Numbered from the stretch's first letter, positions 34,882 to 43,949 are shown. The stretch is DNA of 64,000 nt from Paraburkholderia phytofirmans PsJN (GCF_000020125.1 NC_010679.1:57123-121122); one strand, 5' to 3'. The notes: generated by a model from the letters alone, not told the origin. Program-made: numbers and translations.

Positions 34882-36075
34882 ATGATCATCGTTACCGACC
34901 TGTCCAGAACACCTGAGTTGACCGACATGGCTGCGCGGTTGGGGATCGTCAATGGGCAACCGTTTTTGGTTGGGGAGGATGGTTCGTTTGATCGCGTGCT
35001 TAATACTTTTCTTCGTTCGCTGGTCGATCCTGCTTCGCCGCGTCCCAATACCTGGCGTACCTATGCCTATCACCTGGCACGTTTTCTGAAATGGCTCGCG
35101 CAACAGGAGATTGCCTGGCGTCAAGTGAATCGCGATGTTCTACGTGCGTATTACACCGCGCGGCGCTTTGTACAGACGAGGCCGATCTCTGCGCGTACCT
35201 GGAACAATGTGGCTGCGGCTCTGACCCGTTTCTATGCGTGGGCGGTTGTCGCTGGCGAAGTCCCAGCGACTCCCGTGTCATACCGCGAGATACGGGCTGG
35301 GCGTATCGCTGCCGTGCCCGGCATTCGGCCGCTTCGATCCTCTCTTACCGAGCACGTGTCGTCGATTCCGGTACGTTACGTTCCACTAAGAATCTACTTG
35401 TCAAAAGTTCGACCCGCATTCGGTGGCACTCGCACTGCTGAGCGCGATCGTGCGTTTGCGGATCTTTTATTGGCGACTGGCATGCGCGTGGCTGAGGCGA
35501 ACAGTTTACTGCTTGCGGATCTGCCAGATCCCGACGCACCCGAATGTTGGGGCAAGAAAACCATACCGCTCACGCTCAAGCGGGGGACGAAAGGCGGCAA
35601 GGTAAGAGTCATTCGCATACCCATCCATGTTTTGCGCACGGTCTACCGGTATGTTGCCGAAGATAGGGAGAATGCGCTGGCCGATATTTCCATGAGCCAA
35701 CGCCCTGCTGAACTGTGGGTAACCGAGACGGGGGCGCCAATGAAAACCGCCAGGTGGCACGACGTCTTCAGGAGAGCGTCGAAAACGTCGGGGAATCAGT
35801 GTACGCCCCACATGCTGCGTCACGCCTTTGCTATCCACCAACTCACGGCCATGATTCAGAGACTGATTTCCGATCCGACCTATCGCACCGATCCGCATCA
35901 GCCGTATCGCACGCTATTGAAAGATCCACTGCGGCAACTACAGCGCTTACTTGGACACGCCAGCCTTGCCTCCACATTCATTTACCTTGATTGTCTGGAG
36001 GAGGTTGACCGTATGATCGACGACAGTCTGGGAGACTGGACTGTTCCTCTACAGACGAGGGACGAACCGCGATGA
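34882..36075 (+). CDS. Tyrosine recombinase A of element II
   Basis: 397 residues from ATG 34882 (GAGG upstream). Catalytic residues are complete: Arg202 (TGMRVAE), His310-x-x-Arg313 (HMLRHAF), His359 (LGHAS) and Tyr368 (FIYLD). The N-terminal core-binding domain includes TWRTYAYHLARFLKWL. Related in layout to recombinase A of element I but diverged. Stop overlaps the next start (ATGA). Confidence 0.9.
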   Translation: MIIVTDLSRTPELTDMAARLGIVNGQPFLVGEDGSFDRVLNTFLRSLVDPASPRPNTWRTYAYHLARFLKWLAQQEIAWRQVNRDVLRAYYTARRFVQTRPISARTWNNVAAALTRFYAWAVVAGEVPATPVSYREIRAGRIAAVPGIRPLRSSLTEHVSSIPVRYVPLRIYLSKVRPAFGGTRTAERDRAFADLLLATGMRVAEANSLLLADLPDPDAPECWGKKTIPLTLKRGTKGGKVRVIRIPIHVLRTVYRYVAEDRENALADISMSQRPAELWVTETGAPMKTARWHDVFRRASKTSGNQCTPHMLRHAFAIHQLTAMIQRLISDPTYRTDPHQPYRTLLKDPLRQLQRLLGHASLASTFIYLDCLEEVDRMIDDSLGDWTVPLQTRDEPR

Positions 36076-37871
36076 CCCAGATCTTGCCGTTGAAAGCACT
36101 CGACGATACGCCGTGGCTGGCCCAGGGTGTGCTCGACCTGCGCGCCCGTTTTCGTAAAATTATCGACCTGGTTGAGTACATTGATAGGCCATTTCTGGTC
36201 GACATGGTAGGCACGGCACTCTGGTACATGACCCAGGTCGATGGTTGTCTGAGCGCCTGGACTTCGGTCATATCGATACTTCGGACGTGGAGGCTCTTCT
36301 GCGAATTCGTGGATGCCGACGTCAAGGCAGGCTGGCAGGAACCGCAGACCATTCACGATCTGACGTCACATCATTTCGTGCGCTTCGCGGCCTTTTTGGT
36401 TTCGAGGTATCCGTCGCAGAGCACGCGATCTGCTTGCTTCTACCATCTGACCGGCTGCCTTCAGGTTCTGCAAGCCAACCGGTCTTCCATCTTCGCAGCG
36501 AATTTCGTTGTGCCGGTGTTTCCAGAGCGTCAGATCTCGGTACCCGGGGCGCGAAGAACGCCCTACACCGACGCGCAGATGTTCGAGATTGTCCGGATTT
36601 GTAGGCGCGAAATTGCCGCGGTGATCCATCGCCTACGCATCGGCAGGAAATTGGTTGTGATGGGCCAAGACCCTAGTGGGTATAAGCGGAACGCTTGGCG
36701 CTCCCAGGCGAACGTCCTTTGGTACGTGCGTCACGTTCTGCACGGAGCGCCTTTCCTATCCTCATGCGTCGACAAGTCCGCACACCCATCCCTCAGTTCG
36801 GCATTGCACAAGCACCGGGCGGGTTATCCATCGATGGACGGAACCTATGCCTACCTCTATCCGCACATCGAAGATCTGACCCCGTTCGTAATCTTGTTGC
36901 ACGCACTGCTCGACGAGAACCACCAGTGCATCATGGATCTAAGACTCGGAGACATTGAACCGACTGAGAACACCCGCGTTTGCCGGATCCGATTCGTAAA
37001 GACGCGTCCGGCGCGAAAGGAATTCACGAAGCTTTACGGCAATACATCGATCTGGTCGCCGGGGCGCATCATTCACATGATCAAGCTGGTTACTGCTTCC
37101 CTACGGCAGTGGACGAGCGACCCCGAGCTCATAGATCGCCTGTGGGTGTATCTTGCCCGGCGCGGAGAACCAGTACGTGCGATCTCGGAAGGTGAAGCCA
37201 CGCGGATGGTGTCCGAGTTTGGGAAAAGGCATGGCCTTCCAGATCTGCAGCTGTCTCGATTTCGCGTAACCAATCTTTCCCGAGCCTACCGTCTCACGGG
37301 CAACCTTGCGCTTATCAAGGACCGCGCCCGTCATGCGCAGATGCAGACAACCGTGCATTACCTGACGAATCCGGGAACGCGCGATCTGCACCATGCCAGC
37401 ATCGAGACGGCTCAGAACGAGGCTTTGACCCTCTTGGCGGGGACGGTCGTCGCGTCCCGGAATGATGAGAGCGAAGCCGCGCTGATTGCGGATCATCTGC
37501 GCGTCGGGGCCGAAGCAGCGACTCGCATTGCCACCGGTGAGCAGGACGTCTTCATCGCTTCGTGCAGGGACTTCTACAACCGACCTGATGGCCCACCCAA
37601 CACTCCTTGCGATCGCCCCTTCGCTTGCTTCACGTGCCGCAACGCGGTCTGGACCAGCAGCATCCTACCGCGGCTTATCCGTTTCCGGGAGTTCCTTGAG
37701 GAACAGCGCGCGTACCTTTCCAGCGACGAATGGCAGATCCGCTTCGGCTTTCCCTATCGGGTCATCACCGAAGCAATTCTCCCCGCGTTCAAGCCTGAGA
37801 TCGTCTCGTTAGCCGAAGCGGCGGCGACTCTTGAATCGTTATACGTGCCGGCTGCGATGAGGGGGAACTAA
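36072..37871 (+). CDS. Tyrosine recombinase-like protein B of element II (degenerate active site)
   Basis: 599 residues. The usual TGxR Arg-I box is not recognisable (HALLDENHQCIMDLRLGD). The His-x-x-Arg box reads RFRVTNLSRAY, while a His in DRARHAQMQ and a Tyr in VHYLT remain. A Cys-rich segment lies near the C terminus (CDRPFACFTCRN). As with its counterpart in element I it may be catalytically weak or inactive and serve as a partner in a multi-recombinase complex. Confidence 0.72.
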   Translation: MTQILPLKALDDTPWLAQGVLDLRARFRKIIDLVEYIDRPFLVDMVGTALWYMTQVDGCLSAWTSVISILRTWRLFCEFVDADVKAGWQEPQTIHDLTSHHFVRFAAFLVSRYPSQSTRSACFYHLTGCLQVLQANRSSIFAANFVVPVFPERQISVPGARRTPYTDAQMFEIVRICRREIAAVIHRLRIGRKLVVMGQDPSGYKRNAWRSQANVLWYVRHVLHGAPFLSSCVDKSAHPSLSSALHKHRAGYPSMDGTYAYLYPHIEDLTPFVILLHALLDENHQCIMDLRLGDIEPTENTRVCRIRFVKTRPARKEFTKLYGNTSIWSPGRIIHMIKLVTASLRQWTSDPELIDRLWVYLARRGEPVRAISEGEATRMVSEFGKRHGLPDLQLSRFRVTNLSRAYRLTGNLALIKDRARHAQMQTTVHYLTNPGTRDLHHASIETAQNEALTLLAGTVVASRNDESEAALIADHLRVGAEAATRIATGEQDVFIASCRDFYNRPDGPPNTPCDRPFACFTCRNAVWTSSILPRLIRFREFLEEQRAYLSSDEWQIRFGFPYRVITEAILPAFKPEIVSLAEAAATLESLYVPAAMRGN

Positions 37872-39808
37872 TGATGAAACGAACGGGCCGCGCTAGCCGC
37901 GACGTAATCGACGAGAACTTTACATCGAAGATTCCGTTGGAATCTGTGATTGCTGAAGGGGATGGAATTATCACTAGATTCGGCGATCTCAAGTGGGATC
38001 TAGCGCCCCTGATTTGCGCCACTCACATCCCGGCGAGCAACAAGATCGTGAGGTTCGACTTCGAAGTCACGCCTGGCCGGATGGCTAGCGAGGTTGGCGG
38101 GCAACGCCTGGTCCATACCATGAAGGAACTCGCGTATGCGCGTTTGTTGGTACCGCTGCCTGGTATGAGGCGACGTTCACCACAGACGGTAATCGTCGAG
38201 ACGACACAAATCAGTCTCCTCGCCCGTTGGCTGGTGCGGCGTGGAATCACGCGTTTCTCCGAGACCACGGCGTCCTTACTGGAAGAGTTCCGGGATCACA
38301 TGATGGCCAATCGTACGTGGGAAATCGGCGATAGAAAGAAAGGGAGAGCTACTCTGCAAATTGCGTTGACCCTTCGCGTCGTCCAGCGTCTGTGGGAATA
38401 CCGGGACGCGCTCTCGGACACGTTGTCGTTCTATCCGTGGCAAGGCGTCAATCCCCGCATCGTCATCGGTTTCCAAAAGCACCGGGGCGAAGAGAACCGC
38501 ACACCGGTGATCCCCGATGACGTTATGAAGGCGCTAGGAAAGCATGCTTTGCGCTACGTTGAGCATTTCTCGGCAGACATCATCGGGCTTCGCGCGATGC
38601 TCGAGAGCGCTCGGGCAGAACGTTTAGCTATGGGCTATAGCGAACGCCGCACTCAGAGTGACGTGGATGGCTGGATATTCCGCAAGTTTGTTAGATGCGT
38701 GCGCCTATCTACGGATCCCGAGACGACTTTGCCCTGGCGATCTCTGTGGGTACGATATTCTGACTTCAGGCACGAGGAACGCATGCTCATTGCTGCATGC
38801 TTCATCGTCGTCGCCTGGCTGAGCGGCATGCGCGTCTCTGAGATTCTGGCCATCCGGGACAAGCCGGTCTTTGCTGAGAAGTCACTGGACGGAAAACCGT
38901 TGTTGCGTGTCCATTCCAGACTGTTCAAAGGAGTCCCTGAGCCGCAAGGTAGATCGGAAAACTGGGTCATTGTGCCGCCTGTTGCACGCGCTTTGGAGAC
39001 GATCGCAGCAGCGACAGACTACCAGCGCAACAGCCAAGACGATGTCGTGTTCCGGAATACGACCGGCGCACCGCTGAAGACGATCACCATTATCGAATAC
39101 ATCAATCTGTTCCGGGATCATGTCTCAGCTTTGTTCCCGTTCGCGCAGATCCCGCTCGGGGAGGACAGGAATCCTTGGTATTTCAATACGCGGCAATTCC
39201 GACGCACTCTGGCCAGGCATATTGCGCGGCAGCCGTTTGGTGTGATCGCCGGCATGCTCCAGTACAAGCACGTGCATATCGCCGTGTTCGAGGGCTATGC
39301 CGGTAGTGACAATCTCGATACCTGGAAGAAGCTCTTGGCACAAGAACGGCTGCTGGCTAACGCCGACTTTCTTGAGGAAGTTGCCCAGGATGTGATCGAC
39401 GGCAACGTGACCGGGCCCAAGGGCGAACAGATGCTGCGTGAATTCCGCGGCGCTGCCGGTGATCGTCGCAAGGATGATATCGCCTACTACTTGCGGCACA
39501 AGGCAAAAAACTTCTATCCTGGCGCCATGAATTACTGCTTCTTTGAGCCGGAGACCGCCATGTGTCTGTCGGACGTCAAGAGCGATGCTCAGAAAACTCC
39601 GGTGCTGTCCTTCTGCCACCCTGACCGATGTGCAAATTCCTGTATCTCTGCCAGGCACAAGCCCGTGTGGGAAGCCGCGATCGCTGATGCTGAGGCCATG
39701 CGGAGCACTCCCAAACTGCGCTCCTTGCAACTCGTAGCCATTGACCAGGAAATTGTGCGCATGAAAAGCGCGATCGCCCATTTGCCGGACAGCCGCGATG
39801 AAGCGTAA
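37871..39808 (+). CDS. Tyrosine recombinase C of element II
   Basis: 645 residues, start overlapping the previous stop (TAATG). Catalytic features: Arg in SGMRVSE, RQFRRTLARH in the His-x-x-Arg position (first His replaced by Arg), His in YKHVHIA and Tyr in FEGYAG. The C-terminal tail has a Cys cluster (SFCHPDRCANSC) like protein C of element I. Overlaps the TnpC-like gene by 11 bp. Confidence 0.82.
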   Translation: MMKRTGRASRDVIDENFTSKIPLESVIAEGDGIITRFGDLKWDLAPLICATHIPASNKIVRFDFEVTPGRMASEVGGQRLVHTMKELAYARLLVPLPGMRRRSPQTVIVETTQISLLARWLVRRGITRFSETTASLLEEFRDHMMANRTWEIGDRKKGRATLQIALTLRVVQRLWEYRDALSDTLSFYPWQGVNPRIVIGFQKHRGEENRTPVIPDDVMKALGKHALRYVEHFSADIIGLRAMLESARAERLAMGYSERRTQSDVDGWIFRKFVRCVRLSTDPETTLPWRSLWVRYSDFRHEERMLIAACFIVVAWLSGMRVSEILAIRDKPVFAEKSLDGKPLLRVHSRLFKGVPEPQGRSENWVIVPPVARALETIAAATDYQRNSQDDVVFRNTTGAPLKTITIIEYINLFRDHVSALFPFAQIPLGEDRNPWYFNTRQFRRTLARHIARQPFGVIAGMLQYKHVHIAVFEGYAGSDNLDTWKKLLAQERLLANADFLEEVAQDVIDGNVTGPKGEQMLREFRGAAGDRRKDDIAYYLRHKAKNFYPGAMNYCFFEPETAMCLSDVKSDAQKTPVLSFCHPDRCANSCISARHKPVWEAAIADAEAMRSTPKLRSLQLVAIDQEIVRMKSAIAHLPDSRDEA

Positions 39809-40259
39809 TTCGAAACAGGAGGCGGCGCTACGGCGTAAGTATGCCGCCAAGCGCGACGACACGCGCACGGCCTTCGAGCGGGCACTGTCCAAGATTGCTG
39901 AGGATCCACTGGCAGTCCTGACAGAAAAGTCCCTCTATGTGACTGCAGACCGCTCGCGTGCGACGTTGAATCGTTATCCCGACATAAAGGCTCGGCTGGC
40001 GGCACTGCGTGACGAGCGCCAGCGAACACTAGGCGATTCAGTACAGCGCGCGACATTGTCTGCAGAATCGGCGGCCACCGCCCGTCTCGTACGCGTCCAG
40101 GGCGAGCGCGATGCGATGGCGCAGCGCGTTGCCATCCTGTCGTTAGCGCTGCAGGACCTGGAGCGCCGGAACGCGTCCTTGGTCCGACTTCTTCGCAAGC
40201 ATCGGATCGCGGTTCCGCTAGAACTGGTGGCTGGCAATAACCGCGATGGGAACATCTAA
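39798..40259 (+). CDS. TnpC-like protein of element II
   Basis: 153 residues, highly charged. A helix-turn-helix-like region (EKSLYVTADRSRATLNRYPDI) is followed by a long coiled coil rich in Arg, Glu and Ala. Same position and architecture as the TnpC-like genes at 0.9 and 33.8 kb. Last gene of element II. Confidence 0.7.
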   Translation: MKRNSKQEAALRRKYAAKRDDTRTAFERALSKIAEDPLAVLTEKSLYVTADRSRATLNRYPDIKARLAALRDERQRTLGDSVQRATLSAESAATARLVRVQGERDAMAQRVAILSLALQDLERRNASLVRLLRKHRIAVPLELVAGNNRDGNI

Positions 40260-40281
40260 TTGCCGGAATTTGGACATCGAG

Positions 40282-40306
40282 ACAATGCGAGACAGTTTCG
40301 CATTGT
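40282..40306. repeat. 9-bp inverted repeat with 7-bp centre near the right end of element II
   Basis: ACAATGCGA and TCGCATTGT flank GACAGTT. It shares AATGCG/CGCATT with the repeat at 28705-28736 in element I and lies about 65 bp inside the right junction. A recombinase or TnpC binding site is likely. Confidence 0.65.
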
Positions 40307-40370
40307 GTTGGGCTTACGCGCGTTACTAGCGCAGGGGCTCATCAATGAGAAACGTCTTGACAACACAATA

Positions 40371-40503
40371 CAACTACACGCGTTCAGCCAAAGAGCGCAA
40401 TTCGGAGAACGCTGCGGTGTTCTGGAATAACCCGGAAATCGCGACCGCTTACGAGGGCCATTTTCAGAGCCGGCTTTCGTACTGTCAGTGGTATCACGGC
40501 TGA
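40371..40503 (+). pseudogene. Phospholipase D-type nuclease, 3' piece
   Basis: Resumes at the Asn-Tyr-Thr codons and continues RSAKERNSENAAVFWNNPEI to a stop at 40501-40503. This is the C-terminal segment of the Nuc family (NSEN and WN.PE motifs). It restores the reading frame of the pieces at 28.1 and 34.33 kb. Confidence 0.88.
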
Positions 40504-40533
40504 AAAAACAAAAATCACGAAGGAGCAGAGACC

Positions 40534-41247
40534 ATGTTTCGACCCATTACCTTATCGGCCGGCATCGCGCTCGCCGCTACTCTGGCCGCGTGCTCGCCTC
40601 AGACCGGCACGCAACAAACCAGCGGTCAGCAGGGCGCGGCAGCGCAGCCGGCGTCTGTCGTTGCGTCGGCCGACAACAGCGAATTTCACCAGTATCAGAT
40701 CACCTATGCCGCCGCTGAAAGGCAGGGGTACGGGTGCGATGCGGACGACGGGTGCGCCGCGCGAGCTGATGAAATGGTTGCCGAAGCGCGGCGTCACCTG
40801 ATTGCCGCCGTGAACCAAGGCGACCATCGCGCCGCAGACTTCATTGCGACCAATGCCGTGTCGGCCACCGTCTGGCATGAGACGAGCGCGGGCATCATCA
40901 AGCGCGCGGACTCAATGCTGGGCAGTCACGACGGGAGCGCCGCTGTCTGGATGATGCTCGCCGGTTATCTAACCGCACACGGCGATTACGTCCCCCGAAA
41001 CTACGACCGCGCGACGCTCTACTATGCGTCGGCATGGCTCGCAGGGGAGAACGACGCATCGGCAAGAGCCGCCAACATCTATTACGCATCAAACGACCTG
41101 GTGAACGCGTATCTCTGGTCCCTACGCTGCACGGATGGATGCAGCGGGCTCGATATGTCCCGCACGGACCTCGAATCGTCCTTGGACAGCCCGACCATCA
41201 AGCTCGTCCAGTCGAAGGCGTCTGATCGTTCAGTCTTGGGGCTTTGA
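40534..41247 (+). CDS. Lipoprotein with Sel1-like repeats
   Basis: 237 residues. Lipobox LAAC with Cys20. The mature protein is helical with Sel1-type elements (AVWMMLAGYLTAHGDYVPRNYDRATLYYASAWLAGENDASARAANIYY). A GGAGCAGAG leader precedes the ATG. Function unknown; Sel1 repeats usually mediate protein contacts. First gene of the accessory block downstream of the broken nuclease, 30 bp after its stop, so its transcription may have depended on the nuclease operon. Confidence 0.65.
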   Translation: MFRPITLSAGIALAATLAACSPQTGTQQTSGQQGAAAQPASVVASADNSEFHQYQITYAAAERQGYGCDADDGCAARADEMVAEARRHLIAAVNQGDHRAADFIATNAVSATVWHETSAGIIKRADSMLGSHDGSAAVWMMLAGYLTAHGDYVPRNYDRATLYYASAWLAGENDASARAANIYYASNDLVNAYLWSLRCTDGCSGLDMSRTDLESSLDSPTIKLVQSKASDRSVLGL

Positions 41248-41249
41248 CC

Positions 41250-42164
41250 ATGAAGCTACTCGTGACCCTCTTCATTGCGCTGTCGGTTATGTCCACGGCC
41301 GCCGAAGCTGGCCGGGGAGGCGGTTCATCCGGCAGCGGCGGCCGGTCTTCTTCTTTCAGCAGCAGCCGTTCCAGCAGCTCGTCCAGCCGTTCCGGCAGCT
41401 CGTCCGGTTACAGCCGCTCGGGGGCAGGCACATCGCGATCCTGGTATTCCGCCGGCAGCACGAGTCGCAATTCGGCATCCTCGCTTCGCTCCCGCTCGTC
41501 CGGTAGCAGTCTTGGCGGCCTTTCCGCACGCACAACCAGAACGGCGACCGGCACGTTCCGCGTCTCTGATTCCGGCACGCAGGTTCGGGTCAGTGTGCCG
41601 CAGGCCACCGCGAGCAGGATGTTCGCTGCGCGCGTGACTGGCAGCAGCGCAGCGGGCTTCCGCTCGCTTTCCTATGGGGTAGGGCAGGGCGCATCGCCCG
41701 CCTCGCCCGCGAAGCCCTCTGAACGGCTGCAAACCATCATCCGCGAGCGCGAGGTAAGCAATGGTCCGGGATGGTTCGGCACGGCTGCGCTCGTCTGGCT
41801 TCTCAGTCAACACGACCTGTCGGATAGCGACCGCTCCTGGATTTCATCGCAACTTTCCAGCGGCAACGATGGCGATGGTCAGGATGCAAGTGTCGATCGC
41901 ATCACCAAAGCCCTTACTTTTACGTGGGACGGATTGCCCGAAGCGGTCAGGGTTGGTCAGCCCGTAAAGATAGCCGTCAGTGCCGTCGACGCGAAAGGGC
42001 ATCACCAGGCGCTCGATTGTGCAGTCACGAACGGATCGGCCAGCACGACCCTGACGGAAAACGGCGTGGTCATGACCTGGACCCCAGCGACCGCCGGAAC
42101 GGGATTCCTGCAATGTGACGGTCTGAGCGAAGGCGAGCGCCGCGCCGTGGCCGTCACCCTCTGA
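41250..42164 (+). CDS. Secreted Ser-rich protein
   Basis: 304 residues with a signal peptide ending AAEAGRGG near residue 21. Residues about 22-105 are a low-complexity Ser/Gly/Arg region. The rest is a globular domain with GWFGTAALVWLLSQHDLSDSDRSWI and a C-terminal beta-rich part. Follows the lipoprotein gene by 2 bp. The Ser/Arg tract probably forms a flexible, positively charged surface region. No family recognised. Confidence 0.6.
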   Translation: MKLLVTLFIALSVMSTAAEAGRGGGSSGSGGRSSSFSSSRSSSSSSRSGSSSGYSRSGAGTSRSWYSAGSTSRNSASSLRSRSSGSSLGGLSARTTRTATGTFRVSDSGTQVRVSVPQATASRMFAARVTGSSAAGFRSLSYGVGQGASPASPAKPSERLQTIIREREVSNGPGWFGTAALVWLLSQHDLSDSDRSWISSQLSSGNDGDGQDASVDRITKALTFTWDGLPEAVRVGQPVKIAVSAVDAKGHHQALDCAVTNGSASTTLTENGVVMTWTPATAGTGFLQCDGLSEGERRAVAVTL

Positions 42165-42192
42165 CACAAAAACACTTCAAGGACACTTCATC

Positions 42193-42486
42193 GTGAATCC
42201 GATCAACACCTTCTTGTCCCTGCATTCGACTCAGGTTGAGACCGGCCTGATTATCATCGCTTTTGTCTATCTGATCGTCGCCGGACTCGCGTGGCGTAAC
42301 GGCACGATCCGCGCAAGCTCGATGGCGTCGTGGTATGGCGTCCTGCTTGTCATTGCTGGGCTCAACCGCGTTCTGTTCGTCGCACACGGAATGGCCGGCG
42401 GCCTACTCTGGATCGTGATCGGCCTCGCCCTAATGGGTTACGTGGCTGTCCGCTACCGCCCTTCAACTCGCGGTGCAAGCCTCTGA
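42193..42486 (+). CDS. Small membrane protein (97 aa, GTG start)
   Basis: Three hydrophobic spans (GLIIIAFVYLIVAGLAW, YGVLLVIAGLNRVLFVA, GGLLWIVIGLALMGYVA). GTG 42193 follows the Ser-rich gene by 28 bp. The next gene encodes a similar three-span protein, suggesting a small membrane pair. Confidence 0.55.
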   Translation: MNPINTFLSLHSTQVETGLIIIAFVYLIVAGLAWRNGTIRASSMASWYGVLLVIAGLNRVLFVAHGMAGGLLWIVIGLALMGYVAVRYRPSTRGASL

Positions 42487-42505
42487 CCAGAAAAGGGTAA
42501 GGACA

Positions 42506-42811
42506 ATGAACGACATAACCGCTTTTATCTGGACGTACAACCGGGAAGTTGCTGCGTGTCTGACTTTCGCCGCCGTCGCGTTCCTGTTCGCCGGCATCGT
42601 ACTCTGGCGACACGGCATCACGAAGCCGTATGTGCTTGCGTCGATCTTCGGGTGGACGCTGGTTGCGATTTCTCTCATTCCGATTTTCACGGGGGCACGC
42701 GGCTGGGCATGGGTACTCGCCTCGTTAGCTTTCATCGTGGGGCTCGCGCTTGCTGGTCTCCAACAACTCGTGGCCGTTCGCAGGAGGGAGCGTGCAAGTA
42801 GAGCAGTTTGA
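42506..42811 (+). CDS. Small membrane protein (101 aa)
   Basis: ATG 42506 with GGGTAAGGA upstream. Three hydrophobic spans and a basic C terminus (RRRERASR). Layout resembles the preceding protein; the two may have arisen by duplication. Overlaps the next gene by 20 bp. Confidence 0.55.
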   Translation: MNDITAFIWTYNREVAACLTFAAVAFLFAGIVLWRHGITKPYVLASIFGWTLVAISLIPIFTGARGWAWVLASLAFIVGLALAGLQQLVAVRRRERASRAV

Positions 42812-43109
42812 GTCGTTCGCGTTGCCGGCGACTTTCCCCGCAGAGTGGATGCCGCCTGAAGGTGCCCGCTTCGTGCGAGATTGTGTCGCCGGCATGAGCA
42901 GGACCGCGTTGCTGCGGATCGCGAGAAGCCGGGGATTTCGGCCGACGTGGGAGCGCCTTGATGGGCACGGTCCCGGTCTCTACGGCATGTCGCTCACCAT
43001 CGGCCGTTGCGTGGTTCCTCTCGTGGTCCGCATGCGAGCGATTCAACGGCCCGCATCATCGGTGCCCGACGACAGTCAGAAACCTCTTTTTCCCGTGAGT
43101 GAATCGTGA
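42792..43109 (+). CDS. Hypothetical protein (105 aa, GTG start)
   Basis: GTG 42792 has a strong AGGAGGGAG site. Contains GMSRTALLRIARSRGFRPTWERLDGHGPGLYGM, with an HTH-like look to the first part. Both ends overlap neighbours, so it is embedded in the 40.5-43.9 kb operon. No known family. Confidence 0.5.
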   Translation: MQVEQFESFALPATFPAEWMPPEGARFVRDCVAGMSRTALLRIARSRGFRPTWERLDGHGPGLYGMSLTIGRCVVPLVVRMRAIQRPASSVPDDSQKPLFPVSES

Positions 43110-43876
43110 CCGAGAACACGATCTTTCAGCAGCTCGCCGATACCGGCCTGTTCGGCGAAGCGAAGCAAACACCAGACGGCCTTGTCGGGTTCGAGCGCAC
43201 GCCGCTCCTGCTTTCTCGTGCCGAAGAAACATACGCGCTGGCCGGGCGCGCAGCGTGGCTCGATCAGCCTGCCGGATGGTACGCAACCACGGTCAGCGAC
43301 ATCCCGGCGTTGTTCGCGTGGCTTCCCAAACTGCTTGCGCCGCGCTTCTGTCTCGCTTCGTCCGACGATCAATGCTGGCAGTGCCGGCGGCCGACTCGGG
43401 TGTTCGCCCTGTGTCTGCCTGCCGACTACCTCTTTCTCGGGATCGACGTGGATTCTGACGACGATGAGGAAGAGGACGACTATTCGGTTTCTGGCGAAGC
43501 GGACTTTGCGAACGTGCCTTTGATCGGATGGCATGCCGGCGAGTCAGGAACGTTTGTCGGCAATCTCGGGCGCACGAACAGCGGCGTGCGCCGCTTTCTC
43601 GAAGCGCACTGCCCGAACTATCGGCCAGACACCAGTAAGACGTTGCGCGGCCATTACTACATGAACCACTGTGACCATTGCGGGGCGAAGCTCGGCGACT
43701 ATTTCTTGCATCAGCGGCCACGAGGGGCGTTCTTTCCTACAAGCGAGGACGAGGCTATGCGGATCACATTGCAGCCGGCCAACGAACTGCTGATCGCACA
43801 GGGCGAGTATTTCTTTCGCGACCCTGACTACATACCGTACAGCCATGTCCTGCCGGTCGGCGACCCGGCCGGGTAG
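43106..43876 (+). CDS. Hypothetical protein with two Cys-pair motifs (256 aa, GTG start)
   Basis: GTG 43106 overlaps the previous stop. CWQCRRPTRVFALC (near residue 89) and CDHCGAKLGDYF (near 191) look like zinc-binding knuckles. A highly acidic stretch (DVDSDDDEEEDDY) lies between them. Last gene of this operon. A cytoplasmic zinc-binding protein is likely, role unknown. Confidence 0.55.
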   Translation: MTENTIFQQLADTGLFGEAKQTPDGLVGFERTPLLLSRAEETYALAGRAAWLDQPAGWYATTVSDIPALFAWLPKLLAPRFCLASSDDQCWQCRRPTRVFALCLPADYLFLGIDVDSDDDEEEDDYSVSGEADFANVPLIGWHAGESGTFVGNLGRTNSGVRRFLEAHCPNYRPDTSKTLRGHYYMNHCDHCGAKLGDYFLHQRPRGAFFPTSEDEAMRITLQPANELLIAQGEYFFRDPDYIPYSHVLPVGDPAG

Positions 43877-43949
43877 TATCAACGCCGGCAGCGGCGCTTT
43901 CCGCCGCATAGATCAACGGCCGCAGGGCGGCCCAATTTACAGGTCAGCA

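Larger units (their letters stand above)
34390..40379 (+). mobile_element. Tn554-like element II, inserted in the same nuclease gene
   Basis: About 5.99 kb. The 9-mer CAACTACAC stands at both junctions (34381-34389 and 40371-40379), in the codons for the Asn-Tyr-Thr of GSFNYT. It carries a primase-like passenger, three tyrosine recombinases and a TnpC-like gene, same strand as element I and the target. Its proteins differ clearly from those of element I, so it is a separate arrival and not a duplication. Confidence 0.85.
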
